NCBI GenBank assembly: GCA_963796915.1
Contig: CAWCNI010000004.1
Location: 2,480,001-2,544,000 of the forward strand
Source of the DNA: JAENWD01 sp963796915
GTDB taxonomy: Bacteria > Acidobacteriota > Vicinamibacteria > Vicinamibacterales > JAENWD01
Direction of reading: 5' to 3'
Length of the DNA: 64,000 nucleotides
The position numbers and the translations under genes are program-made. Shown here in pieces: positions 18,430 to 28,725 of the stretch. The stretch's first letter is position 1. Every line of letters begins with the position of its first letter. Below the pieces are notes generated by a model. That model saw only the letters and a list, made by a program, of their open reading frames with translations. It was not told the DNA's origin and searched no databases.

Positions 18430-19838
18430 ATGGCCGGAGACGATCAGAAAGACGCACCGCGCAAGCTGGATCGCCGAGACGTGCTGAAGGGGCTGTCGAC
18501 TGTCCCGGCCCTCGGGTTGTTCGGATATGCGTGGCAGGCGCAGCGCGAGTACCAGAGGAAGGCCGAAGAGGCCGCGGTGGCGCCGCCTGTCGCTCCGGCC
18601 GACCTGAAGGTCGTCAACATCGCGCTGCTCGGCGCGGGCGCGCAGGGCCAGGTGCTCACGGACTCGATGCTGCGTATCCCCGGGCTGCATTTCCGCGCGG
18701 TATGCGACGTCTGGACCGAGTACAACCAGCGCCGCGTCGTCAACACGCTGAAGAAGTTCAAGCACGAGGTGAACGCGTACGAGGACTACCGCGAGATGCT
18801 CGACAAGGAAAAGGAGCTCGACGCCGTGATCATCGCGACGCCGGACTTCTGGCACGCGCAGCACACGATCGATTGCCTGAAGGCCGGCAAGCACGTGTAC
18901 TGCGAGAAGGAGATGTCGAACGACGGTCGAGGGCGCGCGCAGCATGGTCGCGGCCGCGCGCGAGACCGGCAAGCTCCTGCAGATCGGCCACCAGCGCCGC
19001 TCGAACCCGCGCTACCTGCACTGCTATAACAAGCTGATCACCGAGGCGAAGCTGCTCGGCCGCGTCGTGACGGTGAACGGGCAGTGGAACCGCGCGGTCA
19101 CGCCCGATCTCGGCGCGCCCGATCGCTACGTGATCCCCCAGGCCCGGCTGACGCAGTACCGGCTTCAAGGACATGCACCAGTTCCGCAACTGGCGCTGGT
19201 ACAAGGGCAAGGGCGGCGGGCCGATCGTGGACCTCGGGTCGCACCAGATCGACATCTACAACTGGTTCCTCGGCGCCGATCCGACCTACGTCATGGCGAG
19301 CGGCGACAACCTCTATCACGACCCGGCGACGCACGAGTGGTACGACACCGTGATGGTCATCTACGACTTCAACACGGCAGCGGGCCCCGCGAAGGCGTCG
19401 TACCAGACGCAGACGACCAACGGCAGCCAGGGCTACTTCGAGAACTTCATGGGCGACCAGGGCACGCTGCTCATCTCCGAGTCGGAGGTGAACTACGCCG
19501 GCACGCTCTACCGCGACCCCAACGCGCCCGCCTGGGACGAGTGGGTGCAGAAGGGCTACATCTCGGCGCCGAAGGAGCAGGAAGCCAGGCCGAAGACCGG
19601 CGCGGTCGCTGACGTCCGCGAGTCGGTCGCGCCCGACCAGCACACGGTGCCAGTCACGCTCCGCGATCCATATCACCAGCCGCACCTGCAGAACTTCTTC
19701 GACGCGGTGCGCGGCAAGGCCACGCTGAACTGCCCGGCGGAGGAGGCGTTCAAGACCGCCGTCACCGTGCTGAAGGTCAACGAGGCGGTCCAGGCGCGCA
19801 CGCGCCTGGAGTTCAAGCCGGAAGACTTCAAGGCGTAG
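18430..19838 (+). CDS. Gfo/Idh/MocA family oxidoreductase (two frameshifts)
   Basis: About 469 residues across two frame changes. The start at 18430 is preferred because GCGGGAGACC precedes it; an in-frame ATG is 6 codons upstream. Tat-like leader (LDRRDVLKGLSTVPALGLFG), Rossmann domain (NIALLGAGAQGQVLTD), then HVYCEKEMSND. Near 18925 one G is extra; the next frame reads VEGARSMVAAARETGKLLQI. Near 19160 one C is extra; the frame then reads GFKDMHQFRNWRWYKGKGGG. Each join restores the conserved family sequence through to DFKA. Probably assembly errors. A DoxX gene follows 12 nt later, likely the same operon. Substrate unknown. Confidence 0.82.
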
Positions 19839-19850
19839 AGGAGCGAGCAG

Positions 19851-20354
19851 ATGACTGGCGGAACGTTCTCCCGTGGGCCGATGATCGCCATCACGATCCT
19901 GCGCGTGTTCGTCGGATGGCACTTTCTCTATGAAGGGCTCACGAAGCTGACCGCGCCGGCGTGGTCGGCCGCGGGCTACATGAAGCAGTCGCGCGGCCCG
20001 TTCGCCGAGTTCTTCCGGTGGATCGCGAACAACCCGAACATGCTGGATCACGCCAACACCGTCACGATGTGGGGGCTCACCATCGTCGGCGTGCTGCTGA
20101 TCCTCGGCCTGTTCACGCGAATCGCGAGCCTCGCCGGGATCGGGTTCATCCTGCTGTTCTATCTGTGCAACCCGCCGTTTGTCGGCTACTTCTACTCGAT
20201 TCCGGCGGAAGGGAGCTATCTCGTCATCAACAAGAACCTGGTGGAGATCGCCGCCCTCGCCGTGATTCTCCTCACGGGCAGCGGCCGCTTCGCCGGGCTC
20301 GATCGGATCGTCCGCGGCCTGCTGCCGCAGCGTCGGGTGCCGGTCACGGCCTAG
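19851..20354 (+). CDS. DoxX family membrane protein
   Basis: 167 residues with four membrane helices: one near 12-30 (ITILRVFVGWHFLYEG), then VTMWGLTIVGVLLILGLF, IASLAGIGFILLFYLC and LVEIAALAVILLTG. The shared DoxX/DoxD core is clear. Homologues include thiosulfate:quinone oxidoreductase subunits and redox-linked membrane proteins; the actual role here is unknown. Shine-Dalgarno GAGGAG lies before the ATG. It follows the third Gfo/Idh/MocA gene by 12 nt, so it may take electrons from that exported dehydrogenase (inference). Confidence 0.85.
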   Translation: MTGGTFSRGPMIAITILRVFVGWHFLYEGLTKLTAPAWSAAGYMKQSRGPFAEFFRWIANNPNMLDHANTVTMWGLTIVGVLLILGLFTRIASLAGIGFILLFYLCNPPFVGYFYSIPAEGSYLVINKNLVEIAALAVILLTGSGRFAGLDRIVRGLLPQRRVPVTA

Positions 20355-20394
20355 CCATCACCCGGAATACAGCGACGCTGGAGAGACGGGGCGA

Positions 20395-21792
20395 TCACTC
20401 GGTCAGGAGTGCCGGCAGCCGGGCGATGAAGTCGTGCACCTGGCGAATCTGGTGGCGCGTGGCGAAGGGCTCGAACGCCGTCGCGCTGACAGTCTCCGCA
20501 TGGCCTTCGAGCAGCGCCGGGAGCGCCGCGGGCATCACCGGGCACTCACTCAGCAGACCGCACAGGCAGGCCCACGAGGGCAGGTCGAGAATGGCGATCA
20601 CGTCGAGCGCCTTCGACGCCAGCCACGGCGTGCCGGCGCGGCCGTTTTGCTTCAGCGAGCGGCGCAGGGCCCTCAGGTCGGCCTGAATGACAGTGTCGCT
20701 GACGTGCAGGCCTTGAAGCATCTCTGCCAGGCTGCTGGCCACCAACATCGCGACCTCCTGGTGCAGCGTCAGCCAGCCCGCCTCGAACGCCGCCAGCACT
20801 GAGACCCGGTCCGGCGCGACCTCGCGGCCAAGCGTGAAGATGCCGACGGCAGCGTCCCGCGCTTCGTCCGCCGTGAACGGACGTCCGTATACCGAACACC
20901 CGGCGACCAGCGCGTTGGCCAGAAACGCCAGCTCGCGCTGGCGCTCGAAGGCCGCTGCCTCCGCATCTGATACCGCGATGACACCAGCGCTCGCCTCGGG
21001 CGCCGCCGTATTGCTGTCGCCGCCTGCGCCGAGACATTCCGCAACCAGGGCACGAATCGAGGCGGCCTCGGCAGACTTGCGCCGCTGCCGCGTCATCTGC
21101 AGAAAGGCACGCGCGTCCGCCGTGGTGAGATAACCCTGCGCTGCCCGCCTGTCATCGCGCTCGATCGAGGCGTCGTGCAGCGATTGATCCGGCGCGAGCA
21201 TCAACGCGTCGAGCCCATCCACTTCCGGAGTGGAGTTGGACAGGCGACGGCATCCCTGCATCAGGGACTGGAACGCCTCTGGGTGCCATTCGGCAAGGCC
21301 GACCAGCAGTCCGGCGATCGCGTCCCACGCCTGCGGCGTTCTGGCGCGCACGATGTATCCGCCGATTGCGGCTTCCTCGCGGGTTCCCGCCGCGGGCACG
21401 ACGCCCGGGTCGAAGACCTGCACGTGGCGCGACAGTCCAAGGGTCGCCAGACGCGGGTCCATCGCGGCGACGACACGCGCGGCGACCTCGGCGCCTTCCT
21501 CCATCAGCGCCTCGAGCCAGCCGCGGAATCGCGTGGCATCGAACTGATCCGGACCACCGGCGGCGTTCGCGTGCCACAGGTCCATGTCCAGGACTGACAT
21601 CACCTGCCGCGGCGTCGCGGCGGCGACCAGCGCTCCGCTCGACTCCAGGCCGCGATCCTGAATCAGGTGGTGCAGCGCCTCGGGGCTCAGGCCCGGGACG
21701 TGCTCGAGTTGTTGCGAGTCGGTTGGTACTACCTGCAGGGACGACCCGCGGAGACTACGGCTCCGGTGTCGCGGGGCGGCGCGTTTAGACAT
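20395..21792 (-). CDS. DUF6178 family protein
   Basis: 465 residues from the ATG at 21792. The N-terminal section matches the DUF6178 pattern: LSPEALHHLIQDRGLESSGA, then PRQVMSVLDMDLWHAN and FRGWLEALMEEG. Helix-rich and Ala-rich throughout, no signal peptide or membrane segment, so cytoplasmic. No catalytic motif seen; the family has no assigned function. Stands alone, convergent with the DoxX gene (40-nt gap) and on the same strand as the SGNH hydrolase gene upstream. Confidence 0.7.
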   Translation of the reverse strand: MSKRAAPRHRSRSLRGSSLQVVPTDSQQLEHVPGLSPEALHHLIQDRGLESSGALVAAATPRQVMSVLDMDLWHANAAGGPDQFDATRFRGWLEALMEEGAEVAARVVAAMDPRLATLGLSRHVQVFDPGVVPAAGTREEAAIGGYIVRARTPQAWDAIAGLLVGLAEWHPEAFQSLMQGCRRLSNSTPEVDGLDALMLAPDQSLHDASIERDDRRAAQGYLTTADARAFLQMTRQRRKSAEAASIRALVAECLGAGGDSNTAAPEASAGVIAVSDAEAAAFERQRELAFLANALVAGCSVYGRPFTADEARDAAVGIFTLGREVAPDRVSVLAAFEAGWLTLHQEVAMLVASSLAEMLQGLHVSDTVIQADLRALRRSLKQNGRAGTPWLASKALDVIAILDLPSWACLCGLLSECPVMPAALPALLEGHAETVSATAFEPFATRHQIRQVHDFIARLPALLTE

Positions 21793-21864
21793 GGGCGGCC
21801 AACAATACGGCCGGCGGCGAAGAAGAAACAGTCTTGAAGTACGCGCGGGTCTGCAGGACACTAT

Positions 21865-22728
21865 TCATGGGGACTGTCTTTTCCCGCCTGAGATCCCCGC
21901 GCCGGCGCCACGCGCGACCACCTCTTCGAACAGCTTCCGGCCGACGATTCGGTGCACCGCCGTTGACGGGTGGCCCTCGTGGTAGAAGAAAAACGTCGCC
22001 GGGTCGCCGATCGGCGTCGCGTCCTGGTCGAAGATGGCGCGCCCCGCGCACGCGCTGGTCGTGTTGACGATGCCGTACTGCGAGGGATGTTCGATGACGT
22101 CATCAAAGGCCGGGCCCCAGTGGTTCAGCCAGACGTCGAGCGCAGGCGTCGCCGCGTCGTGCTCGACGAGCTGCCGGATAGCTGGATTCAACCGCACGCC
22201 GGTCGCCGAGAACTGCGGGATCTTCGCCGGCAGGAGCGCGACGGTGAAGTGCCGGCCGCCGACGGCGCCGAGCGCCGCGATTTCGCTGCGGATGTTGGCG
22301 ACAGTTTCTTCCGTCGGCAGGCGCCCGTCGTTCAACCCGCCCGCCATGAAGAACAATGTGGTCGCGGGATCGAAGGTGATCTCCCCTGACTTCACCCGCG
22401 CGACGAAGTCCCGCACCTGGTTCGCCATCCCGTAGCCGAGCAGCGCATCCTTGATGTGGCGTCCAGTGCTCTCGCCGGTGCGCGCGCCGCTGACAGCGAA
22501 GACGAGACTCCTGGCAGCGGCGTCCTTCGCAGTGGCCGGCGCCACGTTCAGCCCCATGAGCCAGGCGAGATAGGCGACCGCCGTCGGGCCGTTGCCGTCG
22601 ATGTAGCCGGCGCCGATGTCGGAATAGCTGTCGCCGAAGACGTAGAGACGTGCGTACGGCGTCGGACCGGCTGCCGCCGATCCGGCGAGGATGACTGCGA
22701 TCAGCAGTGGCGCGAGTAGTCGCCGCAT
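21865..22728 (-). CDS. Exported SGNH/GDSL-family hydrolase
   Basis: 287 residues. Signal peptide MRRLLAPLLIAVILAGSAAA, then block I with the catalytic Ser (YVFGDSYSD), a Gly in the block II region (GARTGEST), block III Asn (AGGLNDGR) and block V His (EGHPSTAVH). In most relatives block V reads DxxHP; here the residue three before the His is His (HEGHP), so the third triad member is changed and activity may depend on another acid. Predicted periplasmic esterase or lipase, plasmid-autotransporter-like passenger type but without a beta barrel. Ends with GGKRQSP. Divergent from the spermidine-synthase-like gene. Confidence 0.8.
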   Translation of the reverse strand: MRRLLAPLLIAVILAGSAAAGPTPYARLYVFGDSYSDIGAGYIDGNGPTAVAYLAWLMGLNVAPATAKDAAARSLVFAVSGARTGESTGRHIKDALLGYGMANQVRDFVARVKSGEITFDPATTLFFMAGGLNDGRLPTEETVANIRSEIAALGAVGGRHFTVALLPAKIPQFSATGVRLNPAIRQLVEHDAATPALDVWLNHWGPAFDDVIEHPSQYGIVNTTSACAGRAIFDQDATPIGDPATFFFYHEGHPSTAVHRIVGRKLFEEVVARGAGAGISGGKRQSP

Positions 22729-22921
22729 GGCAGGCCCAGTCTATCCGTGCCCGGCGCCGCGGCGGCGTTCGTGCACGATTGGCGCTGAAAATTGACGGCG
22801 CCTTTCGCAGGCCGTCATAATTCGACGTTGACCCTGACCCCTGTCGGCCCGGCGATCCGCACCGTCGAAGGCCAGCCGGCGTCGCCGCTCTCTCGTCAAC
22901 GCCAGGAGCCATCCAGTCTCG

Positions 22922-25368
22922 ATGCCGTCATCTGAGTCGTCGCAGCGTCCGTTGCCATCGCCCTCTCAGGCCGTCGGGACAACCGTCCTTCTGGGCGTGG
23001 CACTCATCTCGGGGTCGCTGCTCATGACCGAGTTGTCGCTCACGCGCATCTTCTCGGTGACGATGTACTACCACTTCGCGTTCATGGCGATCTCGCTGGC
23101 CCTGTTTGGCCTGAGCGCCAGCGGCGTGTACGTGTTCCTGCTTCGGAATCGCCTCGCCGCGGTGCCGACAGAACGGCTGCTGGCGGCGCACGCCTTCGCC
23201 TACGCCATCGCCACCGTCGGCGCGCTGGCCATCCTGGTCCGGCTTCGAGTAGGGCTGACGTACACACCCGCCAACGTCGCGCTGATGGGCGCCACCTACG
23301 TGCTGTCGGCGGTGCCGTTCTTCGTCGGCGGCGCGGCAGTCTCGATCGCCATCACCAGGCTGAGCGCCAGGGTGAACGCCGTCTACGCCGCCGACCTGAT
23401 CGGTGCCGGTGTGGCCTGTCTCCTGCTGATGCCCGCGCTCAATCAGCTCGGCGCGCCGGGAGCCATCGTGGCCGCGGCACTCCTCGGCGCCGTCGCCGCC
23501 GTGCTGTTCGAGACCCCGGCCCGCCGGATGCGGATGGCGCGCATGGCCGTCGGGCTGACGGCGGTCGTCGCTGGCGTCGCCGGCCCGCCGCTGCACCTGT
23601 TCTCCGTCAGCACGACCAAGGGCCACGAGCATCATGCGGTCCTGTTCAGCAAGTGGAATTCGTTCTCGCGCATCGGGGTCTACGACCAGCCGTACGGCGC
23701 GTGGTCGCTGAGCGGCCGCTACAAGGGCCCGCTGCCGGAATCGCGCCTGATGGACATCGACTCGGCGGCCGGTACCCAGATCCTCAAGTTCGGCGGCAAC
23801 CTGGACGACGTTCGCTACCTGCAGTACAGCTCACCGCGATTGGCTACCGCCTGTTCGGCAGTGCCGACGCGCCGCCCGCCACGCCGTTTCACGCGTTGGT
23901 GATCGGCACCGGCGGCGGACGCGATCTGCTCTCGGCGCTGGTCTTCGGCGCGTCGTCGGTCGATGGCGTCGAGATCAACCCGATCATCGTCAACGACGTG
24001 ATGCGCGACCGGTTCAAGGAATACTCCGGCGGCGTCTACGAGAACCCCGCCGTGCACGTCCACGTCGAGGACGGCAGGAGCTTCGTGCGGCGTTCGCCCG
24101 AGCGCTACGACATCATCCAGGCCTCGCTGGTGGACACGTGGGCCGCGACCGCTGCCGGCGCGTTCACCTTGACGGAGAACAGCCTCTACACGGTGGAGGC
24201 GTTCGGCGACTACCTCGATCACCTGAACGACCGCGGCGTGCTCAGCATCTCGCGCTGGGTCTTCGACGGGCTGCGGCTGATCTCGCTCGCGCAGGAGCAG
24301 TGCGCGCGCCGCGGATGGAACGCTGCCGACCGGCTCGCCGTGATTCAGCACGACAGCGTCGCGACCTTCCTGCTCAAGAAGACGCCGTTCACCGCCGAAG
24401 AGCGCGACCACCTGGCCGCGGTGTCGCGCGACCTGGGATTCACCATCCTGTATCTGCCGGGGATGCCGCCGCCGTCGCTCGGCGACAACCGCGACGACTA
24501 CGCCCGGCTAATTCTCGCGCCCGATCGCAACGCGTTCTACGCGGCCTACCCGTTCGACGTCCGGCCGACGACTGACGACCGGCCGTTCTTCTTTCACACC
24601 ACGAAGCTGCGTAATCAGACGTTCATCGCCGCGTTACTCGGCCTGCTCGGCCATCCTGTCGTCCGGCCGTCCAACCCCGGGGCGTGGGCGACCGGCGGGT
24701 TGACGGCCCTGCTCGTCCTGCTCGCCATCTCTTTCAGTCTCGTCGTCCTCTTCATCGTCGGGCCACTGGCAGTGACGGCGCGCGACGCGCTTGCGCCAGG
24801 CTGGCGTCGGTGGCTCGCCTACTTTGCCTGCCTGGGCTGCGGCTTCATGCTGATTGAAGTGGCGCTGCTGCAGCGGTTCGTCCTGCTCCTCGGCCATCCG
24901 GTCTACTCGCTGACGGTGACGCTGCTGTCGCTGCTCCTGGGCACTGGTGTCGGCAGCCTACTGAGCCGGCGCGTGTCTCCGGCGAGGACCCGGCTCGTCG
25001 CTGCTGCGGCGTGTCTCCTGGTCGCGACAGTTGCCCTTCTGTGGGGCACCGCGCTGCCGGCCATCATCAACGTCGCGATCGGCTGGGTGTTGCCGGTCCG
25101 GCTGATGGTGGCGGTGGCGTTGATGTTCCCGGCAGGGATGCTGATGGGGATTCCGCTGCCGGCCGGCGTCCGGTTGATCGCGGCCAGGCATCCGCAGCTG
25201 GTGGCGTGGGCGTGGGGCATCAACGGCGCGCTCTCGGTGCTCGGCGCGACGCTGGCGGTGTTCATCGCGATGAACTGGGGCTTCTCAGTGACGCTGGCAT
25301 GCGGCGCCGCGCTCTACGTGCTTGCAGCGGCACTCAGCGGCGCGTTGGGCTCGGCCGAAGCCGCCTGA
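22922..25368 (+). CDS. Membrane-embedded spermidine-synthase-like protein (frameshifted)
   Basis: About 815 residues across one frame change. The N-terminal half has about six membrane helices (VGTTVLLGVALISGSLLM onward). The frame fails after DDVRYLQY near 23829, and continues one base back as LTAIGYRLFGSADAPP, so one base seems to be missing. Next comes a Rossmann methyltransferase-like domain of the spermidine synthase fold (VIGTGGGRDLLSALVF, VDGVEINPIIVNDVM, VEDGRSF), then six or seven more helices. This fused architecture is widespread in Acidobacteriota and related bacteria, but the substrate is unknown; polyamine synthesis should not be assumed. Confidence 0.8.
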
Positions 25369-25424
25369 CGCCGACCTCGCCACCCACGCTGGAGCCCGGC
25401 GATCTGAAAATCGTGCAGCGGTAG

Positions 25425-25444
25425 GGCCAATCTTCAGATTGGCC
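25425..25444. repeat. GGCCAATCT/AGATTGGCC extragenic palindrome
   Basis: Perfect 9-bp inverted repeat GGCCAATCT-TC-AGATTGGCC, preceded by GTAG, so it is an inverted-orientation member of the palindrome that heads each 118-bp unit at 38.4-39 kb. It lies in the 92-nt gap between convergent genes (ending at 25368 and 25461) and could act as a bidirectional terminator. Confidence 0.75.
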
Positions 25445-25460
25445 GTTCTGCAGCAGTGCG

Positions 25461-27095
25461 CTAGCGATCGACAGCCCAGCGGCGGGCCTGCGCGAGCTCC
25501 GGCCGTCCGGGCGTGTCGGCCCGATCGCACACCTTCACGAGCGCCGCTGAATATTCGCGCGCCTTCTGCCGATCGCCGGCGAGAGCCGCGGCGCTTGCGG
25601 CACCGTAGAGCGCGCGAAACCGGTTGGGCTCCTTCACGAGCGTCGCTTCGAACTCCTTGAGCGCGTCGGCTGGCTGCTTCAGCTCCAGCAGCATCTCCCC
25701 CAGCAGCTCGCGCGCCGGCGCCAACGGGCCTGGAGTCACGGCCGACTTCTCCGTCGCGTCCTCGGCGGCCGCTGCCTCACGCATCCCGGCGAGTGCGTCA
25801 TCACGTCGCCTTTCAGCCAGTGCAAGCCAGGCCGACGCCGACAGGCGTTGAATCTCGCTCTGCCCTGCCCAGTACGTCTCCTTCACCTCCGTCAACCGAT
25901 CGCGGATCACCGTCAACCTGCCGATGGCCGTGCGGGCGCCGGCAGAGTCGCCGGTCCGTGCGGCGCCGAGCGCGTTGGCGAACGCCGTCAGCGAGTCAGC
26001 GAAGGGATACCCGCGCGGCTGCCATGGCAAGGCGGCGGCTTCGGCCCATGCGCCACGTTCCAGCGCATAGCGGGCGGGGATGGCGGCCAGCGCAAACACG
26101 CCTGCGGTCCCGGGCGCCGCCGAAGTCGTGGCCGTGGGATCGAAGCGCGCGTTGATCTCTGGCAGGCTCGCCAGGACATCGTGCGCGGCGGCAAGCTGTC
26201 CTGTCTGCAGATAGGCATAGGTGCGGTAGTCGAGCGCGTGCAGTTCCTCGGACGTGGCGCCCAGGCGCTTCGCCACGGTCCCGGACGCGAGGTTGGCGTC
26301 GATGGAGTCCTGCCAGTAGCCGAGGCGGGTGAACGTGTGCGAGGGCATGTGGAGCGCGTGCGGCGCCGACGGCGCGATCTGCGAGTAGCGCCGCGCGGCC
26401 GCCAGCGCCTTGTCGGCCAGCGGCGGCACGTCGTAGGCGTGAATGATGTAGTGCGCCAGCCCGGGATGGTCGGGTTGCTTGACGATCAGCGCTTCGAGAA
26501 TCGCGCCGGCCTTCAGCTGGTCCGCGTAGGTCTTGTCGGTCGGCGACGCGGCAGCGGCCAGCGCCAGCGCGTAGAAGATAGCCGCCTCGGTGTCGTCAGG
26601 GTTGCCGGCCGAGAGCTCCGCCATGGCATCGCGATACGCAACCACCCGGGTGCGTTGATCGACGGCCTCGAAATTGTTGTACAGCTGCGCCGCGGCATTG
26701 ACGTAGGCGCGTTCCCTCGGCGTCTTCAGGGCCGCCGCTGTGGCGCCAGCCAGGGCGTCGCGTCCCTGCCGGAGTTGCGCTGGCGGGCGTATCGCGATCG
26801 CGAACGGGTTGCCCCAGCGACTGAGCGCAATCCCCCACTCGGCTATCCCACACGCCGGATCGGCACGGAGCGCGGCGGTGAATCCCTCGATCGCCTGCCC
26901 GAACTCGAATGAGTGGAGCAGCGCCACCGCCCGATTGAACAGCGGCTGCGCGTCGGCACTGCACGAGGTCTGGAAGTTGACGACGCCGAGCTTCTCTGTC
27001 GATGTCGCGCCGTGCTCGTGCTGCTGTGCCGCCGCCGCGCTTGTGAGCATCAGCGCGAACGACGCGATGCCGAGAGTCCGTGATGACACGCCCAT
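25461..27095 (-). CDS. Exported TPR-repeat protein
   Basis: 544 residues from the ATG at 27095, preceded by GGGGGAGGTGG. Signal peptide (RTLGIASFALMLTSAAAAQ), a His-rich stretch QHEHG right after cleavage, then helical repeats with TPR character (FNRAVALLHSFEFGQAIEGF, ADALKEFEATLVKEPNRFRA) over most of the length. HALHMPSHTFTRLGYWQDSI and the LAHYIIHAYD segment are conserved hallmarks of a large family of secreted TPR proteins. No enzymatic domain. Probably a periplasmic scaffold; partner unknown. Divergent from the exported protein at 27287. Confidence 0.8.
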   Translation of the reverse strand: MGVSSRTLGIASFALMLTSAAAAQQHEHGATSTEKLGVVNFQTSCSADAQPLFNRAVALLHSFEFGQAIEGFTAALRADPACGIAEWGIALSRWGNPFAIAIRPPAQLRQGRDALAGATAAALKTPRERAYVNAAAQLYNNFEAVDQRTRVVAYRDAMAELSAGNPDDTEAAIFYALALAAAASPTDKTYADQLKAGAILEALIVKQPDHPGLAHYIIHAYDVPPLADKALAAARRYSQIAPSAPHALHMPSHTFTRLGYWQDSIDANLASGTVAKRLGATSEELHALDYRTYAYLQTGQLAAAHDVLASLPEINARFDPTATTSAAPGTAGVFALAAIPARYALERGAWAEAAALPWQPRGYPFADSLTAFANALGAARTGDSAGARTAIGRLTVIRDRLTEVKETYWAGQSEIQRLSASAWLALAERRRDDALAGMREAAAAEDATEKSAVTPGPLAPARELLGEMLLELKQPADALKEFEATLVKEPNRFRALYGAASAAALAGDRQKAREYSAALVKVCDRADTPGRPELAQARRWAVDR

Positions 27096-27286
27096 CCACC
27101 TCCCCCGAGCGACCGAAGCCCGGCCGCACGCTCCGCCCAGTATATGGAGATTGGAAACGGCATGTGATGTCGCGCGCCGGCCCGTGAGCCGCCTGTGCTG
27201 CCAAAGTGGCTTTGTGTGATGAGGGCGGAGCGCCTGTGGTCGCCGCGCTCTCGCCCCCGGATCACCAGTCGTTGTCAGGAGGACGT

Positions 27287-27869
27287 ATGAACGTCGGAAG
27301 ATGTATCGGATCGTTGTTGGCCCCCGGTACTCATACTCACGGCGCAGGCTTCATCGCTGCAGGCGCAAAGTCACGAGAACCACATGGCCCCGTCGGTCGC
27401 GCAAGGGCCGGCGGTGCAGGAAAGCGCGCTCGTGCGGATCGTCCGCGAATCGACAGAGCGGTTCCTGAACATGCAGGAAGCACTCGCGGAAGGCTACGCC
27501 CCGCAGTTCGGATGCGTGAGCGGATCCGACTTCGGAGCGATGGGCGTCCATCTGGTCAACGGCGCGCTCGTCGCCGACCCGGCAATCGACGTTCGCCATC
27601 CGGAGCTGCTCGTCTACGAGCCGATGTCGAACGGACAGATGCGGCTGGTCGCGGCCGACTACCTGGTCATCGCCGACGCATGGAACGCTCACAATCCTGC
27701 CCCGCCGCAGCTGATGGGCCAGGCGTTTCACCTGTTCGAGGCACCAAACCGGTTCGGCCTGCCGGCCTTCTACACCCTGCATGTCTGGGCGTGGAAGGAC
27801 AACCCCAACGGGATGTACGTGAACTGGAATCCCACAGTGTCCTGCGACGAATTCAGTCAGCAGTCATGA
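27287..27869 (+). CDS. Exported protein of unknown function (frameshift in signal peptide)
   Basis: The strong Shine-Dalgarno AGGAGG at 27277-27282 precedes ATG 27287, which opens MNVGRCIGSLLAP. A run of five Cs at 27321-27325 then breaks the frame; with four Cs it reads MNVGRCIGSLLAPVLILTAQ, then ASSLQAQSHENHM, a proper signal peptide joined to the 161-residue downstream frame. The mature protein has ESTERFLNMQEALAEGYAPQ, a single CVSGSDFGAMGVHLVNG motif, and HVWAWKDNPNGMYVNWNP. No named family was recognised. The gene is followed at once by a tiny overlapping ORF and a metallopeptidase gene, so the three may form one unit. About 193 residues if the C-run is corrected. Confidence 0.7.
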
Positions 27870-27949
27870 CCAGCAATAGCAGGTTGCGGATTGGCATCGA
27901 CGAGTACGACGCCGCCTTCTGCAACCTGCAACCTTTCCAGGAGGCATGA
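27866..27949 (+). CDS. Small 27-residue ORF overlapping the preceding stop
   Basis: ATG overlaps the TGA of the upstream gene (ATGA), and the TGA at 27947-27949 is directly before the metallopeptidase ATG. Its sequence (starting MTSNSRLRIGIDEYD) has no known match. Its last codons include the AGGAGG at 27939-27944 that serves the next gene. It may be a leader ORF for coupled translation, or chance; there is no homology evidence. Confidence 0.25.
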   Translation: MTSNSRLRIGIDEYDAAFCNLQPFQEA

Positions 27950-27950
27950 C

Positions 27951-28697
27951 ATGGCGCTCGCACGGCAATTCTTCGCAGTGGCTCTCTGCACGATGGTCGC
28001 CGCGCCGTCAGCCAGACTGGCAGCCGGCGAGCGGAGCGACGTCATCGAATTGCGGGTGATGACCTTCGCGGCGGATCCCGAGGACGTTGAACTGGCAGGT
28101 CAGACTGCGCTCGATGTTCTCGGTGCGGCGGGACTGCGCGCCCTCTGGCGCATCTGCCGATGGTCTGATCCATGCACGCCCTCCGGCGACGCACGATGGT
28201 CCGTGCCGATCCAGTTGCTCCCGCTATCCAAGCGGACCGATTCGTCAGTGTCGGGCGAAGTCGCGAAGGATGTGGAGACGAGTGGTCCGGCGATTCTCGT
28301 CTATGTCGCGAGCGACAGAGCGCTGACCCAGAGCTTCCGGCAGAATGCACCGGGACGATCGAATCCTGCGCTTGCGTCACTGACGGCGGGCTTTCTGATG
28401 GGGCTCACGATCGCTCATGAGGTGGGCCACGTCCTCGGACTGCAGCACTCCAGAACCGGGCTCATGAAGCGCCGCTGGGACTCCGCCGACATCATCGCGG
28501 CCCGTGGCGGCCGCCTGAGATTCCAGCCCAACGAAACGATCGCCATGGGCATCGCCATGCGCACGAACACCGTGGCGTTGCGGCACGCGAACCTTGAAGC
28601 AGCATCGCCGTCGCCCCGGTTGTACCAACAGGTACGCGAATACAGGCCGCCTAGCGGGAGTCGGCGTCTCCGGGCTGCCGCTCGCCGCGACTCCTGA
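27951..28697 (+). CDS. Exported HExxHxxGxxH zinc metallopeptidase-like protein
   Basis: 248 residues from ATG 27951 with AGGAGG seven nt upstream. A signal peptide (LARQFFAVALCTMVAAPSAR) is followed by a small domain containing HEVGHVLGLQH at His156, Glu157, His160 and His166, and then GLMKRRW, which supplies the Met-turn. This is the metzincin signature (astacin, serralysin, reprolysin, snapalysin-like). The catalytic domain is compact and lacks recognisable accessory domains. The family cannot be named more closely by eye. Substrate unknown; the exported partner encoded just upstream is a candidate. C-terminal 30 residues are Arg-rich. Confidence 0.75.
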   Translation: MALARQFFAVALCTMVAAPSARLAAGERSDVIELRVMTFAADPEDVELAGQTALDVLGAAGLRALWRICRWSDPCTPSGDARWSVPIQLLPLSKRTDSSVSGEVAKDVETSGPAILVYVASDRALTQSFRQNAPGRSNPALASLTAGFLMGLTIAHEVGHVLGLQHSRTGLMKRRWDSADIIAARGGRLRFQPNETIAMGIAMRTNTVALRHANLEAASPSPRLYQQVREYRPPSGSRRLRAAARRDS

Positions 28698-28725
28698 GAG
28701 CGGCCGCACAGCGCATCCGCGTCGC

